A model generated the notes under the pieces. It saw nothing but the letters and a program-made list of their open reading frames with translations. It was not told where the DNA came from and did not search any database. A program made the position numbers and the translations under genes. Positions 1-8,879 of a DNA stretch of 35,013 nucleotides are shown here, in pieces (positions within the stretch are counted from its first letter, which is position 1; the number at the start of each line of letters is the position of its first letter). The stretch is from Rhodospirillales bacterium (GTDB lineage Bacteria; Pseudomonadota; Alphaproteobacteria; Acetobacterales; Acetobacteraceae): NCBI GenBank assembly GCA_028869995.1, contig JAGWQN010000130.1, positions 1 through 35,013 of the forward strand, in the 5' to 3' direction.

Positions 1-318
1 GGCAACCCGTTCTTCACCACCGACACCGCCGCCGCCCTGCGCGCCGCGGAGATGAACTGCGACGCCCTGCTCAAGGGCACCCAGGTGGACGGCGTCTATT
101 CCGCGGACCCGCGCAAGGACGGCACGGCCGAACGTTACGAACAGCTCACCTATCTCGACGTGCTGTCGCGCGACCTTTCGGTGATGGACGCCTCGGCGGT
201 CTCGCTGGCACGCGAGAACCACCTGCCGATCGTCGTCTTCAACATCAACGCCCCCGGGGCCTTCGCCAGCGTCATGCGAGGTGAAGGAAGGTTCACAACA
301 ATTCTCGAACCCGTGTAA
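1..318 (+). CDS. pyrH: UMP kinase, 3' part (cut by window edge)
   Basis: This is the C-terminal 105 residues of uridylate kinase, which phosphorylates UMP to UDP with ATP in the cytoplasm. The frame is open from base 1 to a TAA stop at 316-318. It begins inside the conserved [15 protein letters not shown] segment, and [16 protein letters not shown] and the FNINAPGAF tail follow, all typical of the bacterial PyrH branch of the amino-acid-kinase fold. The family is usually about 240 residues, so more than half lies outside the window. frr follows after 47 bases, which is the normal order. In most alphaproteobacteria rpsB and tsf sit just upstream; here they are found at 30-32 kb on the other strand. 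Identification is secure. Confidence 0.95.
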   Translation, partial: GNPFFTTDTAAALRAAEMNCDALLKGTQVDGVYSADPRKDGTAERYEQLTYLDVLSRDLSVMDASAVSLARENHLPIVVFNINAPGAFASVMRGEGRFTTILEPV

Positions 319-365
319 CCCCGTCCACGCTACCACCCCTTATATATCGTTCCGGAGCCTCGACC

Positions 366-923
366 TTGGACCTCACCTCGCTGAAGCAAGACCTCACGCG
401 CCGGATGGACCAGGCCATCGAAACCCTGCGCCATGAGTTCGCCGGCCTGCGTTCGGGCCGCGCCTCCCCGGCGCTGCTCGAGCCGGTGCGTGTCGAGGCC
501 TACGGAACCATGACGCCGCTGAACCAGGTCGGCACCGTCGCCGTTCCGGAGCCGCGGATGCTCACCGTTCAGGTCTGGGACCGAAGCCTGGTCTCGCATG
601 TCGAGAAGGCGATCCGCGACTCCGGGCTCGGGCTCAACCCGGCATCGGACGGGCAACTGGTACGCGTGCCGATCCCACAGCTCACCGGCGAGCGCCGCAC
701 CGAGCTGTCGCGGGCCGCGCACAAATATGCGGAGGCCGCCAAAGTGGCGGTGCGGGGCGTTCGCCGCGACGGCATGGACCGGATCAAGCAGGCGGAAAAA
801 AAGGGGATCTCCGAGGACGAGGGCAAGCACTGGGCGGACGAGGTGCAAAAGCTCACGGACTCCATGATCAAACGCATCGACGACGCGCTGGCTGACAAAG
901 ACCGCGAGATCGTCCAGGTATGA
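366..923 (+). CDS. frr: Ribosome recycling factor
   Basis: RRF works with EF-G to split the post-termination ribosome so that subunits can be reused. The 185-residue product has the family's standard length and its core signatures: [20 protein letters not shown] near residues 28-47, then [14 protein letters not shown], and the C-terminal helical region with KKGISEDE. The start is a TTG at 366, chosen because GGAG at 354-357 sits 8 bases upstream and because the protein then begins at the usual [10 protein letters not shown] position. No ATG fits. It lies between pyrH and uppS on the same strand and is probably co-transcribed with them. Confidence 0.96.
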   Translation: MDLTSLKQDLTRRMDQAIETLRHEFAGLRSGRASPALLEPVRVEAYGTMTPLNQVGTVAVPEPRMLTVQVWDRSLVSHVEKAIRDSGLGLNPASDGQLVRVPIPQLTGERRTELSRAAHKYAEAAKVAVRGVRRDGMDRIKQAEKKGISEDEGKHWADEVQKLTDSMIKRIDDALADKDREIVQV

Positions 924-975
924 CAGGCAGGCCGCCCCCCTGGCCGGTATGCTCCCCCTCCGAGGACCGGCGGAT

Positions 976-1725
976 ATGAGCGCGCTGACCCAGACCGCCG
1001 CCGCCATGCCCGCGGACGCCCCGCCGGCGCCGCGCCACGTCGCGATCATCATGGACGGCAACCGGCGCTGGGCCCGTTCGCGCGGCCTGCCGCGCCTTGC
1101 CGGGCATCGCGCCGGTGTCGAGGCGGTACGCCGGACCGTTCGCGCCGCTATCCAGCAAGGGGTCGGCTGGCTCACCCTATATGCCTTCTCGTCAGAGAAC
1201 TGGCGCCGCCCGCCGGACGAGGTGCTCGACCTCACGGGCCTGTTGCGTCACTTCGTCCGCGCCGAAATGGCGGAACTGGCGCGACAAGGCGTGCGGCTGC
1301 GCTTCATCGGCGACCGCAACCGCTTCTCGCCGGAGATCCGCGCCGACCTGGCCGCCGGGGAGGAACTGACCCAGGCCAACCGCCGCCTCACCCTCGTCGT
1401 CGCTCTCTCCTATGGTGCCCGCGACGAAATCGTCAGTGCAGCCCGCGCGGTGGCCGAGGCCGCGGCCGCCGGCCGGCTCAACCCCGCCGACCTGAACGAG
1501 GCGAGCTTCACGTCGCTGCTGTCGACCGAGGGCATGCCGGATCCTGATCTGGTGATCCGCACCTCCGGCGAGCAGCGCCTGTCCAACTTCCTGCTCTGGC
1601 AGTCAGCCTACGCCGAGTTGCTGTTCCTGGATGTCATGTGGCCCGATTTCGGTGAACACCATTTCGCCGGAGCGCTGGCCGAGTTTGCCCGCCGCGAACG
1701 CCGCTTCGGCGCGCGTCCCGGCTGA
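976..1725 (+). CDS. uppS: Undecaprenyl diphosphate synthase (cis-prenyltransferase)
   Basis: The enzyme condenses farnesyl diphosphate with eight isopentenyl diphosphates to make the C55 carrier used in peptidoglycan and O-antigen synthesis. The catalytic P-loop motif MDGNRRWA is at residues 26-33 (Asp27). [11 protein letters not shown] and the C-terminal [15 protein letters not shown] motif are also present. The 249-residue product starts at ATG 976, preferred over the in-frame ATG at 949 because GAGGA at 962-966 is correctly spaced from it and the extra nine residues look non-conserved. cdsA follows 11 bases after the stop, pointing to one operon. Confidence 0.96.
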   Translation: MSALTQTAAAMPADAPPAPRHVAIIMDGNRRWARSRGLPRLAGHRAGVEAVRRTVRAAIQQGVGWLTLYAFSSENWRRPPDEVLDLTGLLRHFVRAEMAELARQGVRLRFIGDRNRFSPEIRADLAAGEELTQANRRLTLVVALSYGARDEIVSAARAVAEAAAAGRLNPADLNEASFTSLLSTEGMPDPDLVIRTSGEQRLSNFLLWQSAYAELLFLDVMWPDFGEHHFAGALAEFARRERRFGARPG

Positions 1726-1736
1726 TCGCACCCGTC

Positions 1737-2549
1737 TTGCCCAACCGGCCGGCCCAGGATGCGGGGCGCTGGCGCGACCTTGCGCGCCGCACCGCTTCGG
1801 CCGCCGTGCTCGCGCCCGCCGCGATCGCGTGCCTCTGGTATGGCGGCGCGGCCTGGATCGCATTCGTGGGCCTGGGTGCCGCGGGACTGGCCTGGGAGTG
1901 GGCGCGCATGTTGCGCACGCCGGTCCACGCCGCCGCGACGACCATCCTCGGTATCGGTCTCGTGCTTGCGCTGCTGCTGCGCGGCGCCGCACCGCCAGCG
2001 CTGGCCAGCGGCCTGCTCGGCGTCGTGCTGCTGCATTTCTTCTGGTTCCGCCGCCTCGCGCCGGCCCTCGGCCTGCTCGTCATCGGCCCGCCCGCCATCG
2101 CCCTGATCTGGTTGCGGCTTGGTTCAGCAGGGTTTGCCAACACTCTGTATTTGCTTCTTGTTGTCTGGGCGTCCGACATCGGCGCCTATCTCGCGGGCCG
2201 GCTCGTGGGCGGCCCTCGTCTCGCCCCCGCAATCTCCCCCGGGAAGACCTGGGCGGGTGCCGTCGGCGGGCTCCTCGGCGCGGGCCTGGCAGGTTGGGCC
2301 GCCGCCGCCGCCCTGGCCGCGCCGACAAATCTGAACGCGTTCATCCTTGCGTCGGTCCTTGGCCTGGTCGCACAACTTGGCGACCTCGCGGAAAGCGCGC
2401 TGAAGCGTCATTGCGGGGTCAAGGATTCCGGCGCGCTCATCCCCGGGCATGGCGGTGTGTTCGACCGGCTGGACGCCTTGCTGGCTGCAGCCACGGCCAT
2501 GGGGCTGATGGCGGTGACCACGGGAAACGGAGTAGTGCTCTGGCGTTAA
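1737..2549 (+). CDS. cdsA: Phosphatidate cytidylyltransferase
   Basis: This integral membrane enzyme makes CDP-diacylglycerol from phosphatidate and CTP, the branch point of phospholipid synthesis. The 270-residue protein is mostly hydrophobic, with several Ala/Leu-rich membrane spans. It carries the complete CDS signature near the C terminus: SALKRHCGVKDSG followed by IPGHGGVFDRLD, with the conserved Lys-Asp and His-Gly-Gly-x-x-Asp-Arg-x-Asp residues. The start is TTG at 1737, the only in-frame start close to the end of uppS. The next gene, dxr, begins 61 bases after the stop. Confidence 0.94.
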   Translation: MPNRPAQDAGRWRDLARRTASAAVLAPAAIACLWYGGAAWIAFVGLGAAGLAWEWARMLRTPVHAAATTILGIGLVLALLLRGAAPPALASGLLGVVLLHFFWFRRLAPALGLLVIGPPAIALIWLRLGSAGFANTLYLLLVVWASDIGAYLAGRLVGGPRLAPAISPGKTWAGAVGGLLGAGLAGWAAAAALAAPTNLNAFILASVLGLVAQLGDLAESALKRHCGVKDSGALIPGHGGVFDRLDALLAAATAMGLMAVTTGNGVVLWR

Positions 2550-2610
2550 CAGAAGGTAAAGGCATCTCCCGCGCCGCGATCGGCGTGCCCCAGATGAGCA
2601 GCCCCACGCG

Positions 2611-3768
2611 ATGAAGACCGTTTCCGTCCTCGGCTCGACCGGCAGCGTCGGTACCCAGACCCTGGCTCTCCTCGCCGGCAACAGGGACGCCTACCGCGTG
2701 CGCGCTCTCACCGCGGGCAACAACGCCGGGCTCCTCGCACAACAGGCGATCGCCTTCGGGGCGGAGCGTGCCGTCATCGGCAACCCGGCACATTACACGA
2801 CCCTCGCCGCCGCTCTGGCCGGGACGGGGATCCACGCGGATGCCGGCCCGGAGGCGGTGTGCGAGGCCGCGGCCCTGCCGGCGGACTGGACCATGGCCGC
2901 GATCACCGGCGCGGCCGGCCTGCGCCCGACGCTTGCGGCCATCCGCCGCAGCGGTGCCATCGCGCTGGCCAACAAGGAGGCGCTGGTCTGCGCCGGCGAG
3001 GTGATGCTCGCCGCCGTGCGTGCCGCCGGTGCGACGCTGCTGCCGGTCGATTCGGAGCACAACGCGATCTTCCAGGCGCTCGCCGCCGGACCGCGCGAGG
3101 CGCTGGAAAAAATCGTGCTCACCGCCTCGGGCGGGCCGTTCCGGACGGTCCCCTTCGAGGCGATGGCCCGCGCCACGCCGGAGATGGCGCTGCGCCACCC
3201 CGTCTGGTCCATGGGCGCCAAGATCTCCATCGATTCCGCGACGATGATGAACAAGGGCCTGGAGGTGATCGAAGCGGCGCGCCTGTTCGGTCTCACTTCT
3301 GCGGCGATCGATGTTCTGGTGCACCCCCAATCCATCGTCCACGGCCTGGTATGCTGGCGCGACGGCAGTGTGATCGCCCAGCTCGGATCGCCCGACATGA
3401 CGGTGCCGATCGCCCATGCCCTGGCCTGGCCCGGGCGCATCACCACCCCGGCCGCGCGGCTCGACCTGGCCCGCGCCGGCACGCTGGAGTTCGCCGCCCC
3501 CGACCTCGAGCGGTTCCCCGCGCTGCGCCTGGCGCGCGAGGCGCTGGAAGCCGGCGGCGGCGCGCCCGCCATCCTGAACGCCGCCAACGAGGTTGCGGTC
3601 GCCGCCTTCCTCGAGCGGCGGATCGGTTTCCTCGACATCGCCGCCGTCGTCGGCGAAGTGCTGGAGGCCATCGGCCCGCACAGGGCCGACGACCTCGCTC
3701 AGGTCCTCGCGCTCGACGCCATGGCGCGCGAGGCCGCCCTGCCCGTCTGCCGTCGGAGAGCCGCTTGA
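2611..3768 (+). CDS. dxr: 1-deoxy-D-xylulose 5-phosphate reductoisomerase
   Basis: DXR performs the first committed step of the MEP isoprenoid pathway, converting DXP to 2-C-methyl-D-erythritol 4-phosphate with NADPH and a divalent metal. The 385-residue product opens with the NADPH loop GSTGSVG (8-14), then has NKEALVCAGE and LLPVDSEHNAIFQ (metal ligands Asp147 and Glu149). TASGGPFRT and SATMMNKGLEVIEAA (Lys215, Glu218) follow. It supplies precursors for the UppS product encoded two genes upstream. Its TGA stop overlaps the TTG start of rseP by two bases, so the two are probably translationally coupled. Confidence 0.97.
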   Translation: MKTVSVLGSTGSVGTQTLALLAGNRDAYRVRALTAGNNAGLLAQQAIAFGAERAVIGNPAHYTTLAAALAGTGIHADAGPEAVCEAAALPADWTMAAITGAAGLRPTLAAIRRSGAIALANKEALVCAGEVMLAAVRAAGATLLPVDSEHNAIFQALAAGPREALEKIVLTASGGPFRTVPFEAMARATPEMALRHPVWSMGAKISIDSATMMNKGLEVIEAARLFGLTSAAIDVLVHPQSIVHGLVCWRDGSVIAQLGSPDMTVPIAHALAWPGRITTPAARLDLARAGTLEFAAPDLERFPALRLAREALEAGGGAPAILNAANEVAVAAFLERRIGFLDIAAVVGEVLEAIGPHRADDLAQVLALDAMAREAALPVCRRRAA

Positions 3769-4883
3769 TCGAACATATCCTGGCCAGCCTGCCGGCCCCA
3801 CTCGGCAGCCTGATCCCCTTCGTCGTCCTGCTCAGCATCCTCGTTTTCGTGCACGAGTACGGACATTATTTCGTGGCCCGGTCCGTCGGGGTTTTCGTCG
3901 AGACCTTCTCGGTCGGCTTCGGCCCGGCGATCGTATCGTGGAAGGATTCCGCGGGCACGATCTGGAAGATCGGCTGCATCCCGTTGGGCGGCTACGTCAA
4001 ACTGCACGGCCACGACCCCAACGAGCCGGATCCGGAGGTCCGCGCCGCCTGGATGGCCGGGCGCACCTTCCACGAGAAGAGCATCGCCCGGCGCGCCGCC
4101 GTCGTCGCCGCGGGCCCGATCGCCAACTTCCTGCTTGCCATGGTCGTCTTCACGACGCTGTTCATGACCGCGGGCCGCGAGATCCCGCAGCCTGTCGTCT
4201 CGACGGTCGCCGCCGGCTCGCCGGCCGCCGCCGCAGGCTTTGCCAAGGGCGATCGGATCGTCGCCATCGCCGGAGCCCGGATCGCCGACTTCGGTGCCCT
4301 GCAGCGCGTGATCGCCGGCCATCCCGGCAAGCCGATGGCCTTCACCGTCGAGCGCGCCGGCAAGCAGCTCACGCTCGAGGCCACACCCGCGGCCCGGAAC
4401 GACGGCGCCGGCAAGGTCGGCTACCTCGGGATCGGCACCAGTGTCTTCAAGGCGCAGCGGCTCGGGCCGGTCAGCGCCGTGCGCGCCAGCGCCATCGCCA
4501 GCTGGAGCATCGCCGCGGCAACCCTGCACGCCGTGGGTAGCATGGTTTCGGGCCAGGGAGCCAAAGATCTTGGTGGACCTCTGCGGATCGCCGCGATCTC
4601 GGGGCAGGCAGCCCAGCTCGGTTTTGCCAATTTCGTGTCGCTGATCGGCTTGCTCTCGGTCAACCTCGGGCTGATCAACCTTTTCCCGATCCCCGTGCTC
4701 GACGGCGGGCACCTCCTGTTCTTTGCCTTCGAGGCCGTTCGCGGCCGCCCGCTCACCCAGCAGGCACAGGAATGGGGCCTGAAAACCGGCCTGGCGCTGA
4801 TCGGGGCTTTGTTCGTCTTTGCGACGTGGAACGATGTGCGGGCGCTCAAGATCGTCACTTGGTTCCGCCACTTGCTGGGCTGA
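3765..4883 (+). CDS. rseP: Site-2 intramembrane zinc metalloprotease
   Basis: RseP-type proteases cut single-pass membrane substrates, classically anti-sigma factors, within the inner membrane. The 372-residue product starts at TTG 3765 inside the end of dxr, supported by GGAGAG at 3755-3760. The zinc motif HEYGH is at residues 30-34 in the first membrane helix. One periplasmic PDZ domain occupies roughly residues 115-205. The second active-site motif, NLFPIPVLDGG at 305-315, supplies the third metal ligand Asp313. The open frame runs further upstream, but that part is only the alternate frame of dxr. Position between dxr and bamA is standard for the group. Confidence 0.95.
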   Translation: MIEHILASLPAPLGSLIPFVVLLSILVFVHEYGHYFVARSVGVFVETFSVGFGPAIVSWKDSAGTIWKIGCIPLGGYVKLHGHDPNEPDPEVRAAWMAGRTFHEKSIARRAAVVAAGPIANFLLAMVVFTTLFMTAGREIPQPVVSTVAAGSPAAAAGFAKGDRIVAIAGARIADFGALQRVIAGHPGKPMAFTVERAGKQLTLEATPAARNDGAGKVGYLGIGTSVFKAQRLGPVSAVRASAIASWSIAAATLHAVGSMVSGQGAKDLGGPLRIAAISGQAAQLGFANFVSLIGLLSVNLGLINLFPIPVLDGGHLLFFAFEAVRGRPLTQQAQEWGLKTGLALIGALFVFATWNDVRALKIVTWFRHLLG

Positions 4884-4889
4884 CGCCGC

Positions 4890-5290
4890 GGGCGGGCGGG
4901 TACCGTCCAGCACTCCCGTGGCCAGGCCGCCCCCCTCGACCGGCAAGACCACCCCGGTCCCATCGGCAGCCCCCGGCGCCACGAGCCGGGATAGCGCGGC
5001 GCTCACATTGACCGCGATCACCCCGCGTAAAGGCTTCCGCCGGGACGTCCTGGAACGGCGCCGGGATCGCGGCGCCGGCATCGCCGACCAGCACGTCCCC
5101 GCACCGCCACCGCCGCGAATGGGGCACGGGCCAATTGAGGGTCGGAAACCTCGTGTCCGGCCGCTCCAGCGTTGGCGGCAGCGTCAAGGTCGGCCAGAAC
5201 GACAGCGCAACCGTCCGCATGAAGTCGCCGGCCGATCGCCGTCCCCATCCCGCGCCCCGGTTGCATCACCCCAGCCACGCGTCGCTCCGC
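4890..5290 (-). pseudogene. Remnant of a short-chain dehydrogenase/reductase
   Basis: Read on the minus strand, this stretch holds three pieces of an SDR in different frames. Piece one (about 5290-5160) is an N-terminal nucleotide-binding region with GRGMGTAIGRRLHADG and VVLADLDAAAN. Piece two (about 5097-5023) has DVLVGDAGAAIPAPFQDVP, the degraded SDR NNAG motif. Piece three (about 5022-4893) continues as VIAVNVS and then jumps to LPVEGGGLATG, a typical SDR C-terminal end. Pieces two and three would be in frame but for one extra G in the GGGG run at 5021-5024. The central SxxxYxxxK active-site region is missing. This explains most of the roughly 640-base gap between rseP and bamA. In the remaining 5291-5522 I see nothing beyond presumptive leader sequence for bamA. 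Confidence 0.65.
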
Positions 5291-5522
5291 CAGGGTGTCT
5301 CGCGCCGCCGGGGTCTTGGGACCGCCCGTCGTCCAGGCCGCGAGGCGGCGCCACATCGCCTGCCCTGCCATCGCCATTTTCTGCTTCCATGGGCTGTGGA
5401 CGGGCAAATCGTGCTCCCCCGCTTGCCTTGGTGTCTTGCGATAGACGCCGTGGCTTGTATGGTCCGGCCGCGTTGCGGGTCCCGGCCGGGGGCACGCCGG
5501 TGATGGGGGTCGTGCTGTTTTG

Positions 5523-8072
5523 ATGAGCCGAGTGGCCACGTGGCTTCGGGGTATGGCGCTGACCGTGACGGCCACCGGCCTGGTCATGGCGGCGCCCCTG
5601 GCAAGGGCGCAGACGGCCGGTGTGGCCGCGCCGCCCGCCGGGGACACCGCGGCACCACCGATCTCGGGACCGGCGCAGCCTGTTCGGGCTGTCCCCTCGG
5701 CCAGCGTCCCAACCCCGGCCAACGCCTCACCCGCGCCGGCCCAGGCACCCGCCTCGGGAGCCGCTGCATCGGCCGTGCCGGTCGTGGCGCTTGCGCCCCC
5801 GCCATCGCCGGGGCCCGCCTTCGTACCCCCACCGCTGCCGCCGGGGACCGGCACGGTCGCCGCAATCAAGGTCGAGGGCAACCAGCGTATCGAGGCCTCG
5901 ACCATCGAGAACTACATGCTGCTGCGGGTCGGTGACCCGTTCGATCCCGCTGCGATGGACCGCAGCTTGAAGACATTATACGCGACGGGTCTGTTCTCCG
6001 ATGTGCGGCTGACACGGGAGGGCAACACACTGGTGGTGCGGGTGCAGGAAAACCCGATCATCAACCGCGTCGTCATCGAGGGTAACCACCAGCTCACCTC
6101 CAAGGTGCTGCTGCCGGAGCTCGAGGAACAGCCGCGCGGCGTGTTCACGCAGGCCGCCGCCGCGAAAGACCGGCAGCGCATCCTCGATCTCTATGCCAGG
6201 CGCGGCTACTACGCGACGACGGTAGACCCGAAGATCATCAAGCGCGGGCAGAACCGCGTCGATGTCGTGTTCGAGGTGCATGACGGCGCCGCCGCGTATA
6301 TCGGCCGCATCGCCTTCGTGGGCAACCACGCCTTCTCCGAAAGCCGGCTGCGCAACATCATCGGCTCGCGCCAGGAAGTCTGGTGGAACGTCTTCACCAA
6401 CGCCGACATCGTGAACCCGCAGCGGCTGGCCGCCGACCGCGAGGCACTGCGGCGCTTTTACCTGCATAATGGCTACGCGCAGGTCGACATCCTCCCGCCG
6501 ACTGCGGAACTCTCACCGGACCGCAAGTCGTTTTTCGTCACCTTCACCATCCACGAAGGCCCGCGCTACAGGGTCAGCAGCGTGAAGGTCGACACCACGC
6601 TGCCGCATACCGACGCCAAGAGCCTGCAATCCGAGATCGGCATTGCACCGGGCGCGTGGTACGACGGGGACACCGTGGAAAAGGCCAGCCAGGCGCTGAC
6701 AGCCACGCTGCAGAACCGCGGCTATTCCTTCGTCAACGTGAAGCCCCAGGTTAAGCGCGACGATGCCAAACACACGATCGCGCTGGTGTTCGACGTCGGT
6801 GAGGGTCCTCACGTTTACATCGGACGCATCAACATCACCGGCAACCAGCGTACGCAGGACGAGGTGATCCGGCGCGAGTTCCGCGTCGCCGAGGGTGATC
6901 CGATGAACGCGGCCCTGCTGCGGCTGACGCAGCAGCGCCTGCACGACCTCAACTTCTTCAACAATGTGACCATCACGCCCCAGCCGACCAACGAGCCGGA
7001 CAAGGTCGACCTCAATGTCAACGTCGCCGAGCGTGCGACAGGGCAGCTGACCGTCGGCGGCGGCTATTCGACGGACATCGGCGCTCTCGCCGATATCGGT
7101 CTGAGCGAGGCTAACTTCATCGGCACCGGGATCAACGCGTCGATCAACGCCATCATCGCGCAGAAAGAGATCTCGACCGACGTCTCGGTCACCAATCCCT
7201 ATTTCCTCGGCCGGAATATTCTCGCCGGCATCGATGTCTTCAACGTCATGCAGAACCTGCAGAGCATCGCCGAGTACGACGAACGGCGCACCGGCTTCTC
7301 GCTCACCGCCGGGTATAATTTCTCCGACCACCTGCGCCAGTCGTGGAACTACACACTCGCCTACCGCGACGTCTACAATGTGCAGAGCAGCGCGAGCCTC
7401 TACGTTCAGAGCGAGGCCGGCGGCTCGACGATCTCCCAGCTAGGCCAGGTCCTGACCATCGACTACCGCGACAGCACGCTCGATCCGCGCAAGGGTTACG
7501 TGGCGCGCCTGAGCACCGACTTCGCCGGACTTGGCGGTTCCGTGGATTATGTGCGCGCCAAAATCGACGGCAGCTACTACATTCCGCTCGAAAGCATCTT
7601 CGGCGACCGTGACTACGGCCTCGCCATCTCGGCCGGCACAGGCTACCTGTTCAATCTCGGCGGCCGCAGCCGGATCATCGATAACTTCTTCCTCGGCGGC
7701 GCCAACCTGCGCGGCTTCCAGACCGGCGGCGTCGGCCCACATGCGCTCACCGGCTATAACGACAGCCTCGGCGGCCGCTTCATCTGGACTCAGTCGACCG
7801 AGTTCCGCTTTCCCTTGCCGGTCTCGCGTGATCTAGGCCTGCGCGGCCGCGTGTTCGTGGATATCGGCTCGCTCAGCGGGGTGGACCGGCTGCTCGTCAA
7901 TGGCGTCCCGGTCGCACACACCAACTATGCAACACCGCGCGTCGGCGCCGGCTTCGGCATCTCCTGGAACACCCCGTTCGGCCTGATCAATCTCGATTTC
8001 GCTGAGCCGGTGGTCAAGGAACCGTACGACCAGACCCAGTTCTTCCGTTTCGGCTTCGGCACAAGGTTCTAG
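5523..8072 (+). CDS. bamA: Outer-membrane protein assembly factor BamA
   Basis: BamA is the core of the BAM complex, which folds and inserts beta-barrel proteins into the outer membrane. The 849-residue product starts at ATG 5523 (a TTG directly before it is less likely). It has a signal peptide ending near ALARAQ at residue 30. An unusual Ala/Pro-rich spacer of about 80 residues (31-110) follows. Five POTRA repeats begin at TVAAIKVEGNQRIEAS, and a C-terminal barrel has the VRGF-like loop motif NLRGFQTGGVGP. The last residue is Phe (FGFGTRF), the standard beta-signal. The gene for the periplasmic chaperone Skp follows 5 bases later, and lpxD after that, an arrangement common to most proteobacteria. 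Confidence 0.96.
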   Translation: MSRVATWLRGMALTVTATGLVMAAPLARAQTAGVAAPPAGDTAAPPISGPAQPVRAVPSASVPTPANASPAPAQAPASGAAASAVPVVALAPPPSPGPAFVPPPLPPGTGTVAAIKVEGNQRIEASTIENYMLLRVGDPFDPAAMDRSLKTLYATGLFSDVRLTREGNTLVVRVQENPIINRVVIEGNHQLTSKVLLPELEEQPRGVFTQAAAAKDRQRILDLYARRGYYATTVDPKIIKRGQNRVDVVFEVHDGAAAYIGRIAFVGNHAFSESRLRNIIGSRQEVWWNVFTNADIVNPQRLAADREALRRFYLHNGYAQVDILPPTAELSPDRKSFFVTFTIHEGPRYRVSSVKVDTTLPHTDAKSLQSEIGIAPGAWYDGDTVEKASQALTATLQNRGYSFVNVKPQVKRDDAKHTIALVFDVGEGPHVYIGRINITGNQRTQDEVIRREFRVAEGDPMNAALLRLTQQRLHDLNFFNNVTITPQPTNEPDKVDLNVNVAERATGQLTVGGGYSTDIGALADIGLSEANFIGTGINASINAIIAQKEISTDVSVTNPYFLGRNILAGIDVFNVMQNLQSIAEYDERRTGFSLTAGYNFSDHLRQSWNYTLAYRDVYNVQSSASLYVQSEAGGSTISQLGQVLTIDYRDSTLDPRKGYVARLSTDFAGLGGSVDYVRAKIDGSYYIPLESIFGDRDYGLAISAGTGYLFNLGGRSRIIDNFFLGGANLRGFQTGGVGPHALTGYNDSLGGRFIWTQSTEFRFPLPVSRDLGLRGRVFVDIGSLSGVDRLLVNGVPVAHTNYATPRVGAGFGISWNTPFGLINLDFAEPVVKEPYDQTQFFRFGFGTRF

Positions 8073-8077
8073 ACCCC

Positions 8078-8878
8078 ATGCGCATCCGCTCCACTGTTCT
8101 CGCGGCGTCGTTCGCCATCGCCTCTGCCCTGCCGGCCACGGCGATGGCGCAGAACAAGGATTTCTTCATCCCCGGCCATCCGCATCCGGTGGTCCGACCG
8201 GCTACGGCGCCGGTCGCTGCCGCAGCGCCGCAACCGGTCGGTCCGGCGCCGCTGCCGCCGATTCCCGAGCCGCCGCTGCCGGCATTGAAGCCGCTGCCGC
8301 CGGGCTCACTGCCGCCGACAGCCGTGTTCGGCACCGTCGGCGTGCCCGACGTGATGAACGGGCTCAAGGCGGCGAAGCAAGTCGATGATGTCATCAACGG
8401 CCGTCTGCGCGCCCTCGCCGCCGACGCCCAGAAGGCGCAGGCGACCTGGCGCAGCATGCAGGAGGCGCTCGCCCGTGACGCGGCCAAGCTGTCGGCCGCC
8501 GAGATCCAGAAGCGCCGCGCCGAACTCGACGGCAAGGTGCTCGCCGACCAGAAAGCATTCCGTCAACGCCAACTGCATATCCAGGAGGCGGCGCAGATCG
8601 CCTTCAGCCAGATCCAGGCGGTCCTCAAGGCGGTGGTGCAACAGGTGGCACAGAGCCATGGCATGAACATCGTGCTGCTGCGCACGCAGGTCGCGATCAG
8701 CGCCCGCGCCTTCGACATCAGCCAGGAGGTGCAGAGCGAGATGAACAAGATCATGCCCGCCGTGAATATCCCGCCGGAGAACGTGGATCCGATGACCTAC
8801 GCGGGGAAACCGGCCCCGGTCCTGCCGGGAGCACTGGTCACGACGCCGCCGGCAGCACCGGCCGCCAAGAAGAAGTAA
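8078..8878 (+). CDS. skp: OmpH/Skp-family periplasmic chaperone
   Basis: Skp-type chaperones hold unfolded outer-membrane proteins in the periplasm on the way to BamA. The 266-residue product has a signal peptide ([10 protein letters not shown] to about ATAMAQ25). A Pro-rich spacer (about 32-82, with [19 protein letters not shown]) follows, then the OmpH domain from about residue 83. The domain includes a charged, coiled-coil-prone region around residues 100-180 ([19 protein letters not shown]). The C terminus is Ala/Pro-rich and ends KKK. E. coli Skp is about 161 residues; the excess here is the spacer and tail. It lies 5 bases after bamA and 1 base before lpxD. The family call is firm; the exact client range cannot be read from sequence. 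Confidence 0.88.
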   Translation: MRIRSTVLAASFAIASALPATAMAQNKDFFIPGHPHPVVRPATAPVAAAAPQPVGPAPLPPIPEPPLPALKPLPPGSLPPTAVFGTVGVPDVMNGLKAAKQVDDVINGRLRALAADAQKAQATWRSMQEALARDAAKLSAAEIQKRRAELDGKVLADQKAFRQRQLHIQEAAQIAFSQIQAVLKAVVQQVAQSHGMNIVLLRTQVAISARAFDISQEVQSEMNKIMPAVNIPPENVDPMTYAGKPAPVLPGALVTTPPAAPAAKKK

Positions 8879-8879
8879 C

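Noticed and set aside
2859-3764. Upstream extension of the rseP frame
   Set aside because: This part is the alternate frame of dxr, Arg-rich with no conserved content. The TTG at 3765 with its ribosome-binding site is the credible start.
2437-5081. Long minus-strand frames of 454 and 460 codons opposite dxr and rseP
   Set aside because: They are codon-phase shadows of dxr and rseP. Only the short part at about 5022-4893 has independent meaning, as the SDR remnant.
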